A DNA stretch of 64,000 bases from assembly GCF_007896845.1 (NCBI RefSeq), contig NZ_VOHS01000019.1, forward strand, positions 57,157-121,156, given 5' to 3'. Positions 34,292 through 44,057 of the stretch are shown here, one piece after another; the stretch's first letter is position 1, and every line of letters begins with the position of its first letter. The notes under the pieces are model-generated. The model did not search any database, had not been told where the DNA came from, and was given only the letters and a program-made list of their open reading frames with translations. This stretch comes from Chitinophaga pinensis (GTDB lineage Bacteria > Bacteroidota > Bacteroidia > Chitinophagales > Chitinophagaceae). The position numbers and the translations under genes are program-made.

Positions 34292-35572
34292 ATGAACATT
34301 GATCAGCTTTACGATATTTACCGGCAATATCCATCTGTCCAGACAGATACCAGACAGCTCAAGGCAGGCGATATTTTCTTCGCACTGAAGGGCCCGAATT
34401 TTAACGGGAATACCTATGCGGCCGCGGCACTTGAAAAAGGAGCTGCATTTGCTGTAGTCGATGAGGAGGCGTATTATACGCAGCCGGATAAGATGATGCT
34501 GACCAATGATGCACTGGAAACCTTACAACAACTGGCGCTCCGTCACAGACAAAGTCTGAATATTCCCTTTCTGGCCATCACAGGCACTAACGGCAAAACG
34601 ACTACGAAAGAGCTGATCAGTACTGTATTGGCGAGTGCATTCAAGACGACTGCTACTGCAGGCAACCTGAACAATCATATTGGTGTGCCTTTGACGATAT
34701 TACGCATTCCTGCTGATGCGGAAATTGCAGTGATTGAAATGGGTGCTAATCATGAGCATGAAATTGAGGCCTATTGTAAGGTAGCGCTTCCCACACATGG
34801 TATCATCACCAACATCGGAAAGGCTCATCTGGAGGGCTTCGGAAGCCCTGAAGGTGTACGCAGGGCGAAAGGGGAACTGTATGATTTTCTGCGTAACAAT
34901 AATGGTACTGTTTTCGTGTGCAATGAGTATCCTTACTTAATGGATATGAGTAAAGGTATTCCAACGGTTATTACCTATGGTGAAACGGCTGCTGATTATA
35001 CCGGTCAGGCGCTTGCAGACAGTGCATTACTGAGCGTAAAAGTAACTAACAAAGAAGGACTCGGACAGATCGATAGTCAGCTGGTAGGCGCCTATAACTT
35101 CCCGAATGTAATGGCTGCTGTCGCAGTCGGATTACACTTTGGTGTACCTGCTGAAAAGATACAACATGCGATCTCTTCCTATACACCTTCCAATAACCGT
35201 TCTCAGGTTATCAGACAGGGCAGCAATACCATTATCATGGATGCTTATAATGCGAATCCATCCAGCATGAAAGCTGCAATAGACAACTTCGCCGGTATCA
35301 CTGCGGAGAAGAAAGTATTGTTATTAGGAGGAATGATGGAACTGGGTGATGATAGTGTAGCAGAGCATCAGGCACTGGTGGATCTTTTACAACGTACACA
35401 TTGGCATGCAGTGGTATTGGTAGGCGGGGATTTTATCAAAACGAATCATCCTTACATCTTTCTGGAGAATGCGGCAGCAGCGGCATCGTGGTTACAACAA
35501 CAACAATTTACTGACACCTATTTACTCATTAAAGGATCGAGAAGTATGGGTATGGAAAAAGTAATTGCGTAA
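34292..35572 (+). CDS. murF: UDP-MurNAc-tripeptide--D-Ala-D-Ala ligase
   Basis: Adds D-Ala-D-Ala to the UDP-MurNAc tripeptide, the last cytosolic amino-acid step of peptidoglycan precursor synthesis. 426 aa from the ATG at 34292 (MNIDQLYDIYRQYPSV); an in-frame start at 34151 would add an unlikely 47-residue extension. Mur ligase signatures: TDTRQLKAGDIFFALKG, the P-loop AITGTNGKTTTKEL, EMGANHEHEIEAY, GIITNIGKAHLEGFGS and DAYNANPSSM. A second MurF domain is fused to alanine racemase at 41500, as in other Bacteroidota. Confidence 0.95.
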   Translation: MNIDQLYDIYRQYPSVQTDTRQLKAGDIFFALKGPNFNGNTYAAAALEKGAAFAVVDEEAYYTQPDKMMLTNDALETLQQLALRHRQSLNIPFLAITGTNGKTTTKELISTVLASAFKTTATAGNLNNHIGVPLTILRIPADAEIAVIEMGANHEHEIEAYCKVALPTHGIITNIGKAHLEGFGSPEGVRRAKGELYDFLRNNNGTVFVCNEYPYLMDMSKGIPTVITYGETAADYTGQALADSALLSVKVTNKEGLGQIDSQLVGAYNFPNVMAAVAVGLHFGVPAEKIQHAISSYTPSNNRSQVIRQGSNTIIMDAYNANPSSMKAAIDNFAGITAEKKVLLLGGMMELGDDSVAEHQALVDLLQRTHWHAVVLVGGDFIKTNHPYIFLENAAAAASWLQQQQFTDTYLLIKGSRSMGMEKVIA

Positions 35573-36285
35573 ATACCTATTGACATATTTATCGGATATA
35601 ACAAGGGACTTCTTTAAAAGAAGTCCCTTGTTATTTATAATAATAAGATCCGCTCAGCAGGCTGTCACACATTACAATAAGTGTAATATTAACACCCTTT
35701 ATAAAACAGCTGCAAAACAAGTGCTGATAAAATAAATACCTAATTAAAAAGGGGGATGCATACTATCGTAAATGATGTTGCGTTTTATAGACTTATCCTT
35801 CTCATAATAACCTGGTCAGCTTTTACATAAAAAAAGAGACCTGCAAGCTGGAAAGCCCGCAGGTGTTCATAACCTATGCCAACTTTAGAGTATTATAAAT
35901 AAGTTTGGATGATTACGTCTTTTCAAACGGATATCCGATATATAAAATGTGATTATTATTATAGTGATGATTTAGTTTTTACAAGGCATATGAGACCATT
36001 GGCTAAAAATTATTTTTCTTACGAGGCATAATTTCTAATGAGGTTTTAACGGGCTATTCTTCAGGGTAAAGCTTGATTTAATAAGATAATGTAAGGTATA
36101 TCATATTGCTGCTAATACACTTGCGAACACTTCCGCGCTCTTCATACCAACAATTTTGCGTCTTCTTTGTTTAAAAATCTTAGTTATTTTGATTGATGTC
36201 TTTCTCCTAACGTGTCTGTCTACATGTGTCTGAAATATATTTACGAACGCTTTAATCTTCTGGATTTCATTATTTGAAAAAAATC
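35573..36285. other. Long intergenic region between murF and mce
   Basis: 713 nt, AT-rich. Contains the murF terminator (35598-35634) and one small hairpin without T-run (acctgc/gcaggt, 35839-35864). A 66-codon Lys/Arg-rich frame on the minus strand (36101-36301) overlaps the end of mce and does not look like a real protein. No tRNA, known RNA or repeat was recognised. Confidence 0.5.
35598..35634 (+). terminator. Terminator of murF
   Basis: Stem of about 16 bp (ataacaagggacttctt and its complement) with a minimal loop and TTATTTATAA tail. Confidence 0.85.
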
Positions 36286-36684
36286 TCAGATTTCCTGGCA
36301 AAGCTCCACCAGTACACCGTTTGTACCTTTTGGGTGCAGGAAACAGACCAGTTTATTATCTGCTCCTTTTTTCGGTTGAGTTTGTAATAAAGTGAATCCT
36401 TCTTTGCTCAATCTTTCCATTTCTGCGTAGATATCAGTCACTTCGAATGCGATGTGATGTATACCCTCACCCTTTTTGTCCACAAATCTGGCAATAGCGC
36501 TGTCGGGGCCGGTAGCTTCGAGAAGTTCAATTTTTGTTTGTCCGGTCTGGAAAAAAGCGGTTTCCACAAACTCGCTTTCCACTGTTTCTTTTTTATAGCA
36601 ATCACTGTTCAGAAGCTTCTCAAATAAGGGGATTGAGACTTCTAACGATTTGACTGCTATTCCTATATGTTCAACTTTCTGCAT
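36286..36684 (-). CDS. mce: Methylmalonyl-CoA epimerase
   Basis: Interconverts (S)- and (R)-methylmalonyl-CoA in propionate metabolism. 132 aa of the vicinal-oxygen-chelate fold, from the ATG at 36684 (MQKVEHIGIAVKSLE). Metal ligands of the family are visible: His in EHIGIAV, Glu in TKIELLEA, His in GIHHIAFEV and Glu in VLVELCQ. A stand-alone B12-binding subunit at 52834 may belong to the same or a related mutase pathway. Divergent from iscS. Confidence 0.93.
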   Translation of the reverse strand: MQKVEHIGIAVKSLEVSIPLFEKLLNSDCYKKETVESEFVETAFFQTGQTKIELLEATGPDSAIARFVDKKGEGIHHIAFEVTDIYAEMERLSKEGFTLLQTQPKKGADNKLVCFLHPKGTNGVLVELCQEI

Positions 36685-36827
36685 ATAGCAATTTAACAAT
36701 TTATAGCAGAAATAACCGTTCTCTATGTTGTTATCATTTCTTACAATGATCGTGGTAGGTAAGCAAAGCAATTAAGCATTAAATTTGTAGTAAAGGAATC
36801 AACAAGTACAACTAAAGACCGACAGAT

Positions 36828-38045
36828 ATGCTAAAACTGCCCGTTTACCTGGATTACAATGCTACTACCCCCTGCGATCCGCGTGTAGTAGAGGCCATGC
36901 TTCCCTATTTTTCGGAGACATTTGGGAATGCATCCAGCCGTAACCATTCTTTCGGGTGGGCAGCAGAGGCAGCAGTCGATCTGGCCCGTGAGCAGGTAGC
37001 TGCGCTGATAGGTGCAGATCCCAAGGAGATTATTTTCACCTCCGGAGCTACCGAAGCTGATAACCTTGCGATGAAGGGCGTATTTGAGATGTATGCTGAT
37101 AAGGGCAATCATATCATTACGACAGAAATTGAACACAAAGCAGTGCTGGACACCTGCAAGCATCTGGAAAAGCTGGGTGCTGAGGTAACTTACCTCAAAG
37201 TGAACAGTGAGGGTCTTCCGGATCTGAAAGAACTGGAAGCTGCCATCACACCAAAAACCATTCTGGTGTCCATCATGTATGCCAATAATGAGATAGGGGT
37301 TATTAACCCTATAAAAGAGATCAGCGCCATTGCCAAGAAGCATGGTGTGCTGATGATGAGCGACATATCCCAGGCGGCAGGAAAAGTGCCTGTGGATGTC
37401 AACCGCGATGGTATCGACCTGGCGGCCTTCAGCGCTCATAAGCTCTACGGTACGAAAGGAGCAGGTGCCCTTTATGTACGCCGCAAATCTCCCCGTGTAA
37501 AAGTAACTGCACAGATGGATGGCGGCGGACATGAACGTGGGATGCGCTCCGGTACGTTAAATGTACCCGGTATTGTAGCTTTCGGAAAAGCCTGTGAATT
37601 ATGCCAACAGGAAATGGAAGCAGAAGGACAAAGACTGGCAGCCCTGCGTGACAAACTGGAAAACGCATTGCTGCAACTGGAAGAAACCGTTGTCAACGGA
37701 TCAAAAACCAACCGTTTACCGCATGCCACCAACATTTCCTTCCGTTATGTGGAAGGAGAAGCCCTGATGATGGGTTTTAACAAAAATCTTGCGCTATCAT
37801 CCGGTTCTGCCTGTACCTCCGCCTCTCCGGAACCCAGTTACGTATTGAAAGGTCTTGGCCTCAGTGATGATATGGCCCATTCCTCCATCCGTTTTGCGCT
37901 GGGACGCTTCACAACTGAAGAAGAGATCGATTATGCTATTCAGACCGTCACTGATACGGTGAATAAACTTAGAGAAATAAGTCCGCTGTGGGAAATGTTT
38001 AAAGAAGGTGCGGACATGAGCTCAATAGAGTGGTCCCGTCTTTGA
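36828..38045 (+). CDS. iscS: Cysteine desulfurase (IscS/NifS type)
   Basis: PLP enzyme that takes sulfur from cysteine to a persulfide for Fe-S clusters and other thio-compounds. 405 aa. VYLDYNATTPCDP at the N-terminus, PLP-binding Lys205 in FSAHKLYGTKGAG, catalytic Cys329 on the flexible loop SSGSACTSASPEPSYVL; a class IscS (group I) enzyme with full loop. A TAAATTTG box at 36780-36787 is a likely -7 element. Followed 50 nt later by an IscU-like protein. In this genome it may also feed sulfur to the MoeB-like/MoaD system. Confidence 0.95.
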   Translation: MLKLPVYLDYNATTPCDPRVVEAMLPYFSETFGNASSRNHSFGWAAEAAVDLAREQVAALIGADPKEIIFTSGATEADNLAMKGVFEMYADKGNHIITTEIEHKAVLDTCKHLEKLGAEVTYLKVNSEGLPDLKELEAAITPKTILVSIMYANNEIGVINPIKEISAIAKKHGVLMMSDISQAAGKVPVDVNRDGIDLAAFSAHKLYGTKGAGALYVRRKSPRVKVTAQMDGGGHERGMRSGTLNVPGIVAFGKACELCQQEMEAEGQRLAALRDKLENALLQLEETVVNGSKTNRLPHATNISFRYVEGEALMMGFNKNLALSSGSACTSASPEPSYVLKGLGLSDDMAHSSIRFALGRFTTEEEIDYAIQTVTDTVNKLREISPLWEMFKEGADMSSIEWSRL

Positions 38046-38095
38046 TACAGTGAACATATTGGGGACGATTGGTGAAATCTTTTATACTTATGCTT

Positions 38096-38542
38096 ATGGC
38101 TTACGCTGAAAGAGTTCTTGATTATTACAACAACCCAAGAAATGCGGGAACACTGGATAAGTCCAGTCCGCAGGTGGGGACAGGGTTAATACACGTGCCG
38201 GAGTACATTGAAGTAGTTAGGATACAGATCGAAGTGAGCCCGAAAAGGCATGTTATTATGGATGCGCGCTTCAAAACCTTTGGATGTGGCGCTGCCATTG
38301 CAGCTACCTCTATTACGACAGAGTGGCTGAAAGGAAAAACCATCGAAGAAGCCGCCAGGCTTGATCATATGGACATTGTGGAAGCATTGAGCCTTCCACC
38401 TGCCAAGATACATGCTACCATTCTCATCGAAGATGCAGTGAAAGCCGCTATCAACGATTACCGCTTCAAAAATGGGCTGGAGCCGCTAAAAGAAGAAGAG
38501 GTACCTGAAGAAGGGTATGAACTGGAAGAAGAGCATAACTAA
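38096..38542 (+). CDS. IscU-like protein lacking two ligand cysteines
   Basis: 148 aa with the overall fold and order of an IscU scaffold: MAYAERVLDYYNNPRNAGTLD, FKTFGCGAAIAATSITTEWLKGK-type core, LPPAKIHATILIEDAVKAAI. Canonical IscU binds its cluster with three Cys and an Asp. Here only Cys64 (FGCG) remains: the ACGD motif is replaced by E-Y-I-E at residues 36-39 and the KIHC motif is KIHA (Ala107). It is the only Cys in the protein. A Glu-rich tail (KEEEVPEEGYELEEEH) is added. It is therefore unlikely to be a standard scaffold and may be a regulator or adaptor of IscS. A TTG start at 38069 is rejected in favour of the ATG; 38090 is also possible. Confidence 0.85.
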   Translation: MAYAERVLDYYNNPRNAGTLDKSSPQVGTGLIHVPEYIEVVRIQIEVSPKRHVIMDARFKTFGCGAAIAATSITTEWLKGKTIEEAARLDHMDIVEALSLPPAKIHATILIEDAVKAAINDYRFKNGLEPLKEEEVPEEGYELEEEHN

Positions 38543-38664
38543 ATAATTAACTGATCAATTGTGCGTTAATAATCGGGATTTGAGCAAAATACCTGCTTAA
38601 ATCCTAATTCTTAATTCGTAATTGATCATTTTTAATTATATATATTTGTGCTTTCTGTCTCACT

Positions 38665-39399
38665 ATGCTAGCAATTTTTAAAAAAGAAATACATCAGTTT
38701 TTCAGCAGCATAACCGGATATGTCGCCATCATCCTATTTCTGCTGGCTAACGGCCTGCTGTTATTCGTTTTTCCAGATACCAGTCTGCTTGATTATGGAT
38801 ACGCTAATCTCGACCCGCTTTTTGAGCTGGCCCCCATGATCTATCTCTTGCTTATTCCGGCTATTACCATGCGTAGTTTCGCGGATGAATTCAAATCCGG
38901 CACAATGGAGCTTTTAAGCACCAAACCATTGAGCTGGTGGCAGATCGTCGGAGGCAAATTTGCAGCCGGTCTCGTAGTCGTACTGATCTCATTGATTCCT
39001 ACTATCGTTTATTATATCGCAGTCAGACAATTAAGCGCTGATCCTGCGAATCTTGACAATGGTGGCATGACAGGTTCCTATATCGGCCTGTTCCTGCTGG
39101 GCGCCGTATTCACCGCCATTGGTGTATGGTCTTCCTCCCTGACCAGCAATTCAGTAGTCGCTTTCCTTATTGCTATTTTTACCTGCTTTATATTTTACAA
39201 TGGTTTTGATGCGCTGAGCAAAGTGCCGGCCTTTTCCGGCAGCGCTGATTACTACCTGCGTATGGCTGGTATCAAGTTTCACTACACGTCTATCAGCCGT
39301 GGTGTGATTGATAGCCGGGATATTATTTATTTCCTGAGCATCATCGGCCTGATGCTCTATCTGACAAGATTATCACTGCAACGCAGGATATGGGATTAA
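38665..39399 (+). CDS. gldF: Gliding motility ABC transporter permease GldF
   Basis: 244 aa with six membrane segments, ABC-2-type permease. Recognised by the N-terminal MLAIFKKEIHQFFSSITGYV, LLIPAITMRSFADEFKSGTMELLSTKP and FHYTSISRGVIDSRDIIYF near the end. It works with GldG and the ATPase GldA, which is not in the window. TATATTTG at 38641-38648 is a likely -7 box. gldG begins 18 nt downstream. Confidence 0.94.
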   Translation: MLAIFKKEIHQFFSSITGYVAIILFLLANGLLLFVFPDTSLLDYGYANLDPLFELAPMIYLLLIPAITMRSFADEFKSGTMELLSTKPLSWWQIVGGKFAAGLVVVLISLIPTIVYYIAVRQLSADPANLDNGGMTGSYIGLFLLGAVFTAIGVWSSSLTSNSVVAFLIAIFTCFIFYNGFDALSKVPAFSGSADYYLRMAGIKFHYTSISRGVIDSRDIIYFLSIIGLMLYLTRLSLQRRIWD

Positions 39400-39417
39400 T
39401 TTTTAAAAACCTCTTTT

Positions 39418-41118
39418 GTGGCTATTAATAGAAGGAATAAATACATACAGCGGGCTATACTTGTGGTGGGTGTTCTTGTAGGGATCAATATACTGGCTGC
39501 TTATTTTCATACCCGTCTGGACCTGACCGCTGAAAAAAGATATACACTTACTCCTGCTACGAAAAGTCTGCTCCGCGGACTGGATAGCACAGTTACCATA
39601 GAAGTTTTCCTGAAAGGTGATTATCCGGCCAATTTTCGTCAGCTGGCACAAACCAGTCAGGAATTACTGGAAGAATTCAGGGAATATGGCGGCAACCGCA
39701 TACAATTCTCCTTTCAGAACCCCGGGCAGGGCCTGCCAGACTCCGCCCGTATGACTTTCCAGCAATACCTTGTAGAAAAAGGCATCATGCCCTTTAATAT
39801 GCAGGTGCAGGAAGATGCTAATCAGGGATATTCTGAAAAACTGATCTTTCCGGGTGCATTGATACATTACGGTACCAGAGTCGTTGGCGTGAATCTCCTG
39901 AAAAGTCAGGGCGGACTCAATCCTGACGCGGCTATGAATAACTCGGAGTCCCTGCTGGAATACCAGTTCGCGAATGCGATCTATCAGCTACAACAGAAAC
40001 AGACACCACTAGTGGGATATATGCTGGGTAATGGTGAGCAACTGGGAGCGGAAGTATACGATGCTCTTACCACTCTGCAGAACAACTATCTGCTGGATAC
40101 CCTGACACTTCAATACATCTCCTATATTCCTAAAGAGTTTGACGCGGTTGTATTTGCAAAACCTGCCACCCGCTTCTCTGATGAAGATAAGCTGAAGATA
40201 GACCAGTATGTAATGAATGGCGGTAAGGTATTGTGGTTTGTCGATGAACTGAATGCCTCTATTGACAGTCTTTCACATCAGGAAAGCTTTGTTGCATTTG
40301 ATAAAGGATTGAATCTGGAAGACCTGTTGTTCCGTTATGGCGTACGTATCAATCAGGACCTTGTACAGGACATGCAATCTGATTTCGTGCCACAGGTTGT
40401 GGATCGTACCGGTCAGATGCAGCCGCTGGCATTCCCTTATTTTCCTTTGCTGGTGCCTACCGGTGCACATCCGATTGTAAAAAATATGGACCTCGTGCTG
40501 AGCCATTTTGCCAGCTCCATCGATACGATAAAAGGTGGTAATATCAAGAAAACGGTATTACTGACCAGTTCTGCTAACAGCCGCACGGTAAGTTCTCCTG
40601 TGGAGGTTACGTGGAATAGTCTGCGCAGGAAGCCGAACCCACGTGAGTTCAATAAAAAATTCGTTCCGGTAGCTGTGTTACTCGAAGGGGAATTCACTTC
40701 CCTGTTCCGCAACCGTCTGGACGCCGGCACACAACAGGCGATTCAAAAGGCAACAGGCAGACCGTTCAAAAACAACAGCGATACGATCAATAAAATGATC
40801 GTTGTGAGCGATGCCGATGTCATCACCAATGCTTTCTCACAGAAAAGTGGTCCACTACAGATGGGGGTCAATCTCTATGACCAATCCATGGTTTATGCCA
40901 ACCGCGAATTCTTCCTTAATACCCTGGGCTACCTGACCCATAACTCAGGCATCATGGACGCACGTAATAAAGAATTAACCCTGCGTCTGTTGAATCCGGA
41001 AAAAGTAAAACTGGAGAAAAGCAAGTGGCAGGCAATTTGTTTCATCGTTCCTATCGGACTGATCTTATTGTTCGCATCGGTATTTATGTTTTTCAGGAAA
41101 AGGAAATTCGAAGTATAG
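39418..41118 (+). CDS. gldG: Gliding motility-associated protein GldG
   Basis: 566 aa, GTG start. N-terminal membrane segment (AILVVGVLVGINILAAYF), then RLDLTAEKRYTLTPATKSLLRGL, which is the GldG/ABC-type auxiliary signature, a large periplasmic domain and a C-terminal membrane segment (WQAICFIVPIGLILLFASVFMFF). GldF, GldG and GldA form an ABC transporter needed for gliding in Flavobacterium, though homologues persist in non-gliders. Translationally close to gldF. Confidence 0.94.
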   Translation: MAINRRNKYIQRAILVVGVLVGINILAAYFHTRLDLTAEKRYTLTPATKSLLRGLDSTVTIEVFLKGDYPANFRQLAQTSQELLEEFREYGGNRIQFSFQNPGQGLPDSARMTFQQYLVEKGIMPFNMQVQEDANQGYSEKLIFPGALIHYGTRVVGVNLLKSQGGLNPDAAMNNSESLLEYQFANAIYQLQQKQTPLVGYMLGNGEQLGAEVYDALTTLQNNYLLDTLTLQYISYIPKEFDAVVFAKPATRFSDEDKLKIDQYVMNGGKVLWFVDELNASIDSLSHQESFVAFDKGLNLEDLLFRYGVRINQDLVQDMQSDFVPQVVDRTGQMQPLAFPYFPLLVPTGAHPIVKNMDLVLSHFASSIDTIKGGNIKKTVLLTSSANSRTVSSPVEVTWNSLRRKPNPREFNKKFVPVAVLLEGEFTSLFRNRLDAGTQQAIQKATGRPFKNNSDTINKMIVVSDADVITNAFSQKSGPLQMGVNLYDQSMVYANREFFLNTLGYLTHNSGIMDARNKELTLRLLNPEKVKLEKSKWQAICFIVPIGLILLFASVFMFFRKRKFEV

Positions 41119-41499
41119 TATTAGCCGTTACCAGTGGGGCTGTCAGCCGATGAGCCGTATCAATACACAGTTGTATTTGTCTGTAAATAATTGATTTATA
41201 GACAATAGACTATCATTTCCCGGCGTTGGAAGAACATGACAGCTTTTCGTAACAATCACAGCCAGAGACTATCCACGATAGTCGTCAAATATTCATTGAT
41301 CGGGCATATCTATGGACGGAAGTCTATCGACTATGGACTATTCCCCATATATTTGCCCAGCGATAATTTAAAAGCGGCTACCTGAACCCCTGAAAAACAA
41401 GAGCCAACTTTTAAATAAAATTAATACCCGGTAAACCCGGAATCATTAAGGGAAGCAGTGAAACGCAAACACGCTTTTCACATCAAAATATAACCACAC
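41119..41499 (+). promoter_or_regulatory. Long regulatory leader of murF-alr with repeated GACTAT words
   Basis: 381 nt. Upstream part has repeated ATAGACTAT-type words: 41198-41213, a perfect dyad GACTATC-CAC-GATAGTC (41267-41283), and three copies in 41321-41342. A -7 box TATATTTG is at 41348-41355, with the GACTAT words in place of a -33 box. The predicted 5'UTR (about 41361-41499) holds a strong hairpin, TTTAAAAG...GGCT paired with AGCC...CTTTTAAA, enclosing a loop ACCTGAACCCCTGAAAAA, and then CCCGG repeats. I know no RNA family matching it. Confidence 0.5.
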
Positions 41500-44004
41500 G
41501 TGTATAACGCAGAAAGTATCAGCAAGGTGCTGAAAGGTGAACTATTGCAGCAGACGGGTAATCCGGAGATTGAACACATTTTGCTGGACAGCCGGAAACT
41601 CAGCTTTCCTGAAACGTCTATTTTTATACCACTGGTAAGCAGCAGGCGTAATGCCCACCAGTATATTCAAGAGCTGTACGAGAAAGGTGTTTCCAACTTT
41701 ATCGTGAGTGAACCTGTGCCAGAGGGGAGATATCCGAAAGCCAACATCATATTAGTAAAAGACACAATGCAGGCCCTGCATGCACTGGTAGCTTATCACC
41801 GGCAGCAGTTCCATATACCTGTGATCGGTATTACCGGCAGTAATGGTAAGACCATCGTCAAAGAATGGCTGTATCAGCTGCTGGAAAAAGATTACAATAT
41901 TGTCCGCAGTCCTAAAAGCTATAACTCTCAGATCGGTGTTCCTCTCTCTGTATGGCAGATGAAACCGGAACATCAGCTGGCTATTTTTGAAGCAGGCATT
42001 TCCCAACCCGGGGAAATGGAACATCTTGAGAAGATCATCCGTCCGAATATCGGCATCTTCACCAATATCGGGGAGGCGCATAATGAGGGCTTCCTGAACA
42101 TCCGTCAGAAGATCAATGAAAAGCTGGTATTGTTTTCCAAAAGCGACCTGCTTATCTATTGCAAGGACTATCTCGCACTGAACGAATGCGTGCTGAACTT
42201 TCACAATCTGGTAGGTAAGAAAGACAATCATGAAGGCGGTTTGCAGCTGTTTACATGGTCCCGTAAGACGGAGGCTGACCTGCGCATTATCAGTGTTGAT
42301 AAAAGTGAGCATCATTCCCGTATTGACGCCCTGTATCAGACAGTTCCCATCCATATCAATATTCCTTTTGTAGATGAAGGATCTGTGGAGAATGCCATTC
42401 ATTGCTGGGCACTGATGTTGCATCTGGGTATGGAACATTCTGTGATACAACAGCGGATGGATCAGCTGGGCAATATTGCCATGCGTCTGGAACTGAAGCA
42501 GGGTATTAACAACTGTTCTGTTATCAATGACAGTTACAATTCCGATCTTGGTTCATTAGCCATTGCATTGGAGTTTCTGCAGCAGCAACAACAACATCCT
42601 ACCCGTACCGTCATCCTCAGTGATATCTTACAGAGTGGCAAGAGCGATGCGTCTTTGTATGAGGAAGTAGCCAGTCTGCTCCAGCAAAAAGGCATCAATA
42701 AAGTGATCGGTATCGGGAAAAATATTGTCAGAGAAAAGAAATGCTTCCAGCAGATCACAGGTTTGAAAAGCAGCTTTTTCCTGACGACAGAAGAATTTAT
42801 CCAGCAATTCAATCAACAGGATTTCCAACATGAAACCATCCTGCTGAAAGGAGCGCGTATATTTGAGTTTGAGCGGATTGGCAAACTACTGGAACAGAAA
42901 GTGCACCAGACAATACTCGAGATCAATCTGAGTGCTGTAGCACACAATGTAAAGCAATATCAGTCACTGCTGAAGCCGGAAACGAAACTGATGGCCATGG
43001 TGAAAGCATTTTCTTATGGCAGCGGAAGTTTTGAAATTGCAAATCTATTGCAGTTCCATGGTGTAGATTACCTCGCCGTTGCTTATGCTGATGAAGGAGT
43101 GGAACTGAGGAGAACAGGCATTACGATGCCGATTATGGTGATGAACCCTGAGCCCAGCTCTTTTGACGCCATCCTCCAATGGAACCTTGAACCCGAAATA
43201 TATTCTCTCCACCTGTTAAAACAGTTTGAAGAAGAAGTACAGCTGGCAGGTAAAACTGCTTTTCCTGTACACATTAAACTGGATACAGGCATGCACAGGC
43301 TGGGTTTTGAGAAGAAAGACATCCCCGAGCTGGCCCGTTTGCTGAGTGATAATATCTATCTGAAAGTAAATTCCGTATTCAGTCATCTTGCTGCCAGTGA
43401 AGATCCTGCAATGGATGCCTTCACCAAACAACAGGGACAGTTATTTTTCGAAATGAGCCATGAACTGCAAAAGGCATTGGGCTATACGGTGATCAGACAT
43501 ATTGCCAACAGCGCAGCTATTGAGCGTCATCCTGATCTGCAGCTGGATATGGTCAGACTGGGTATCGGTATGTACGGTATTGACAGCGCTGACAAAATGC
43601 AGGATCAGTTACGTCCGGCCAGTACACTGAAAACGACGGTTGCACAGGTAAAACACCTGTCCACCGGCGATACAGTTGGCTACGGGGCCAAATGGGTGGC
43701 AAAAGGCCCATCTGTTACGGCGACGGTACGTATCGGGTATGCAGACGGCTATCCCCGCCGCCTGAGCAACGGAAAGGGAAAGATGCTCGTACGCGGGCAG
43801 CTGGCCCCTGTGGCAGGCATTGTGGCCATGGATATGCTGATGCTGGATGTAACGCATATTCCGGAGGTGACAGAAGGAGACGAAGTGATCGTATTTGGCA
43901 ATGAGCTGCCGGTACAGCAGGTATCTGCCTGGGCAGAGACCATTCCTTATGAAATATTAACAGGAATTTCGCAGCGGGTGAAGCGGGTATATTTCGAGGA
44001 GTGA
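41500..44004 (+). CDS. alr: Bifunctional MurF-like ligase / alanine racemase
   Basis: 834 aa fusion, GTG start. Residues 1-465 form a Mur ligase (LLDSRKLSFPETSIFIPL, P-loop TGSNGKTIVKEW at 112-123, NIGIFTNIGEAHNEGF, VINDSYNSDLGSL). Residues from about 468 form a PLP alanine racemase: ILEINLSAVAHNVKQY, PLP Lys502 in MVKAFSYGSG, HIKLDTGMHRLGF and RIGYADGYPRRLSNGKG with the catalytic-loop residues. Alanine racemase supplies D-Ala for peptidoglycan. This fusion is known in Bacteroidota. It coexists with a complete separate MurF at 34292, so the ligase half may be redundant or specialised. Confidence 0.93.
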   Translation: MYNAESISKVLKGELLQQTGNPEIEHILLDSRKLSFPETSIFIPLVSSRRNAHQYIQELYEKGVSNFIVSEPVPEGRYPKANIILVKDTMQALHALVAYHRQQFHIPVIGITGSNGKTIVKEWLYQLLEKDYNIVRSPKSYNSQIGVPLSVWQMKPEHQLAIFEAGISQPGEMEHLEKIIRPNIGIFTNIGEAHNEGFLNIRQKINEKLVLFSKSDLLIYCKDYLALNECVLNFHNLVGKKDNHEGGLQLFTWSRKTEADLRIISVDKSEHHSRIDALYQTVPIHINIPFVDEGSVENAIHCWALMLHLGMEHSVIQQRMDQLGNIAMRLELKQGINNCSVINDSYNSDLGSLAIALEFLQQQQQHPTRTVILSDILQSGKSDASLYEEVASLLQQKGINKVIGIGKNIVREKKCFQQITGLKSSFFLTTEEFIQQFNQQDFQHETILLKGARIFEFERIGKLLEQKVHQTILEINLSAVAHNVKQYQSLLKPETKLMAMVKAFSYGSGSFEIANLLQFHGVDYLAVAYADEGVELRRTGITMPIMVMNPEPSSFDAILQWNLEPEIYSLHLLKQFEEEVQLAGKTAFPVHIKLDTGMHRLGFEKKDIPELARLLSDNIYLKVNSVFSHLAASEDPAMDAFTKQQGQLFFEMSHELQKALGYTVIRHIANSAAIERHPDLQLDMVRLGIGMYGIDSADKMQDQLRPASTLKTTVAQVKHLSTGDTVGYGAKWVAKGPSVTATVRIGYADGYPRRLSNGKGKMLVRGQLAPVAGIVAMDMLMLDVTHIPEVTEGDEVIVFGNELPVQQVSAWAETIPYEILTGISQRVKRVYFEE

Positions 44005-44057
44005 CCGGAAATTCCGATTTTGCACATTATTATTATTTTTGATAAAATTTTAAACCT

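Noticed and set aside
35839..35864. Hairpin after murF as a second terminator or small RNA
   Set aside because: Only a 6-bp stem and no T-run or promoter box nearby.
36101..36301. 66-codon minus-strand frame after murF
   Set aside because: Lys/Arg-rich, overlaps the end of mce, no promoter or family resemblance.
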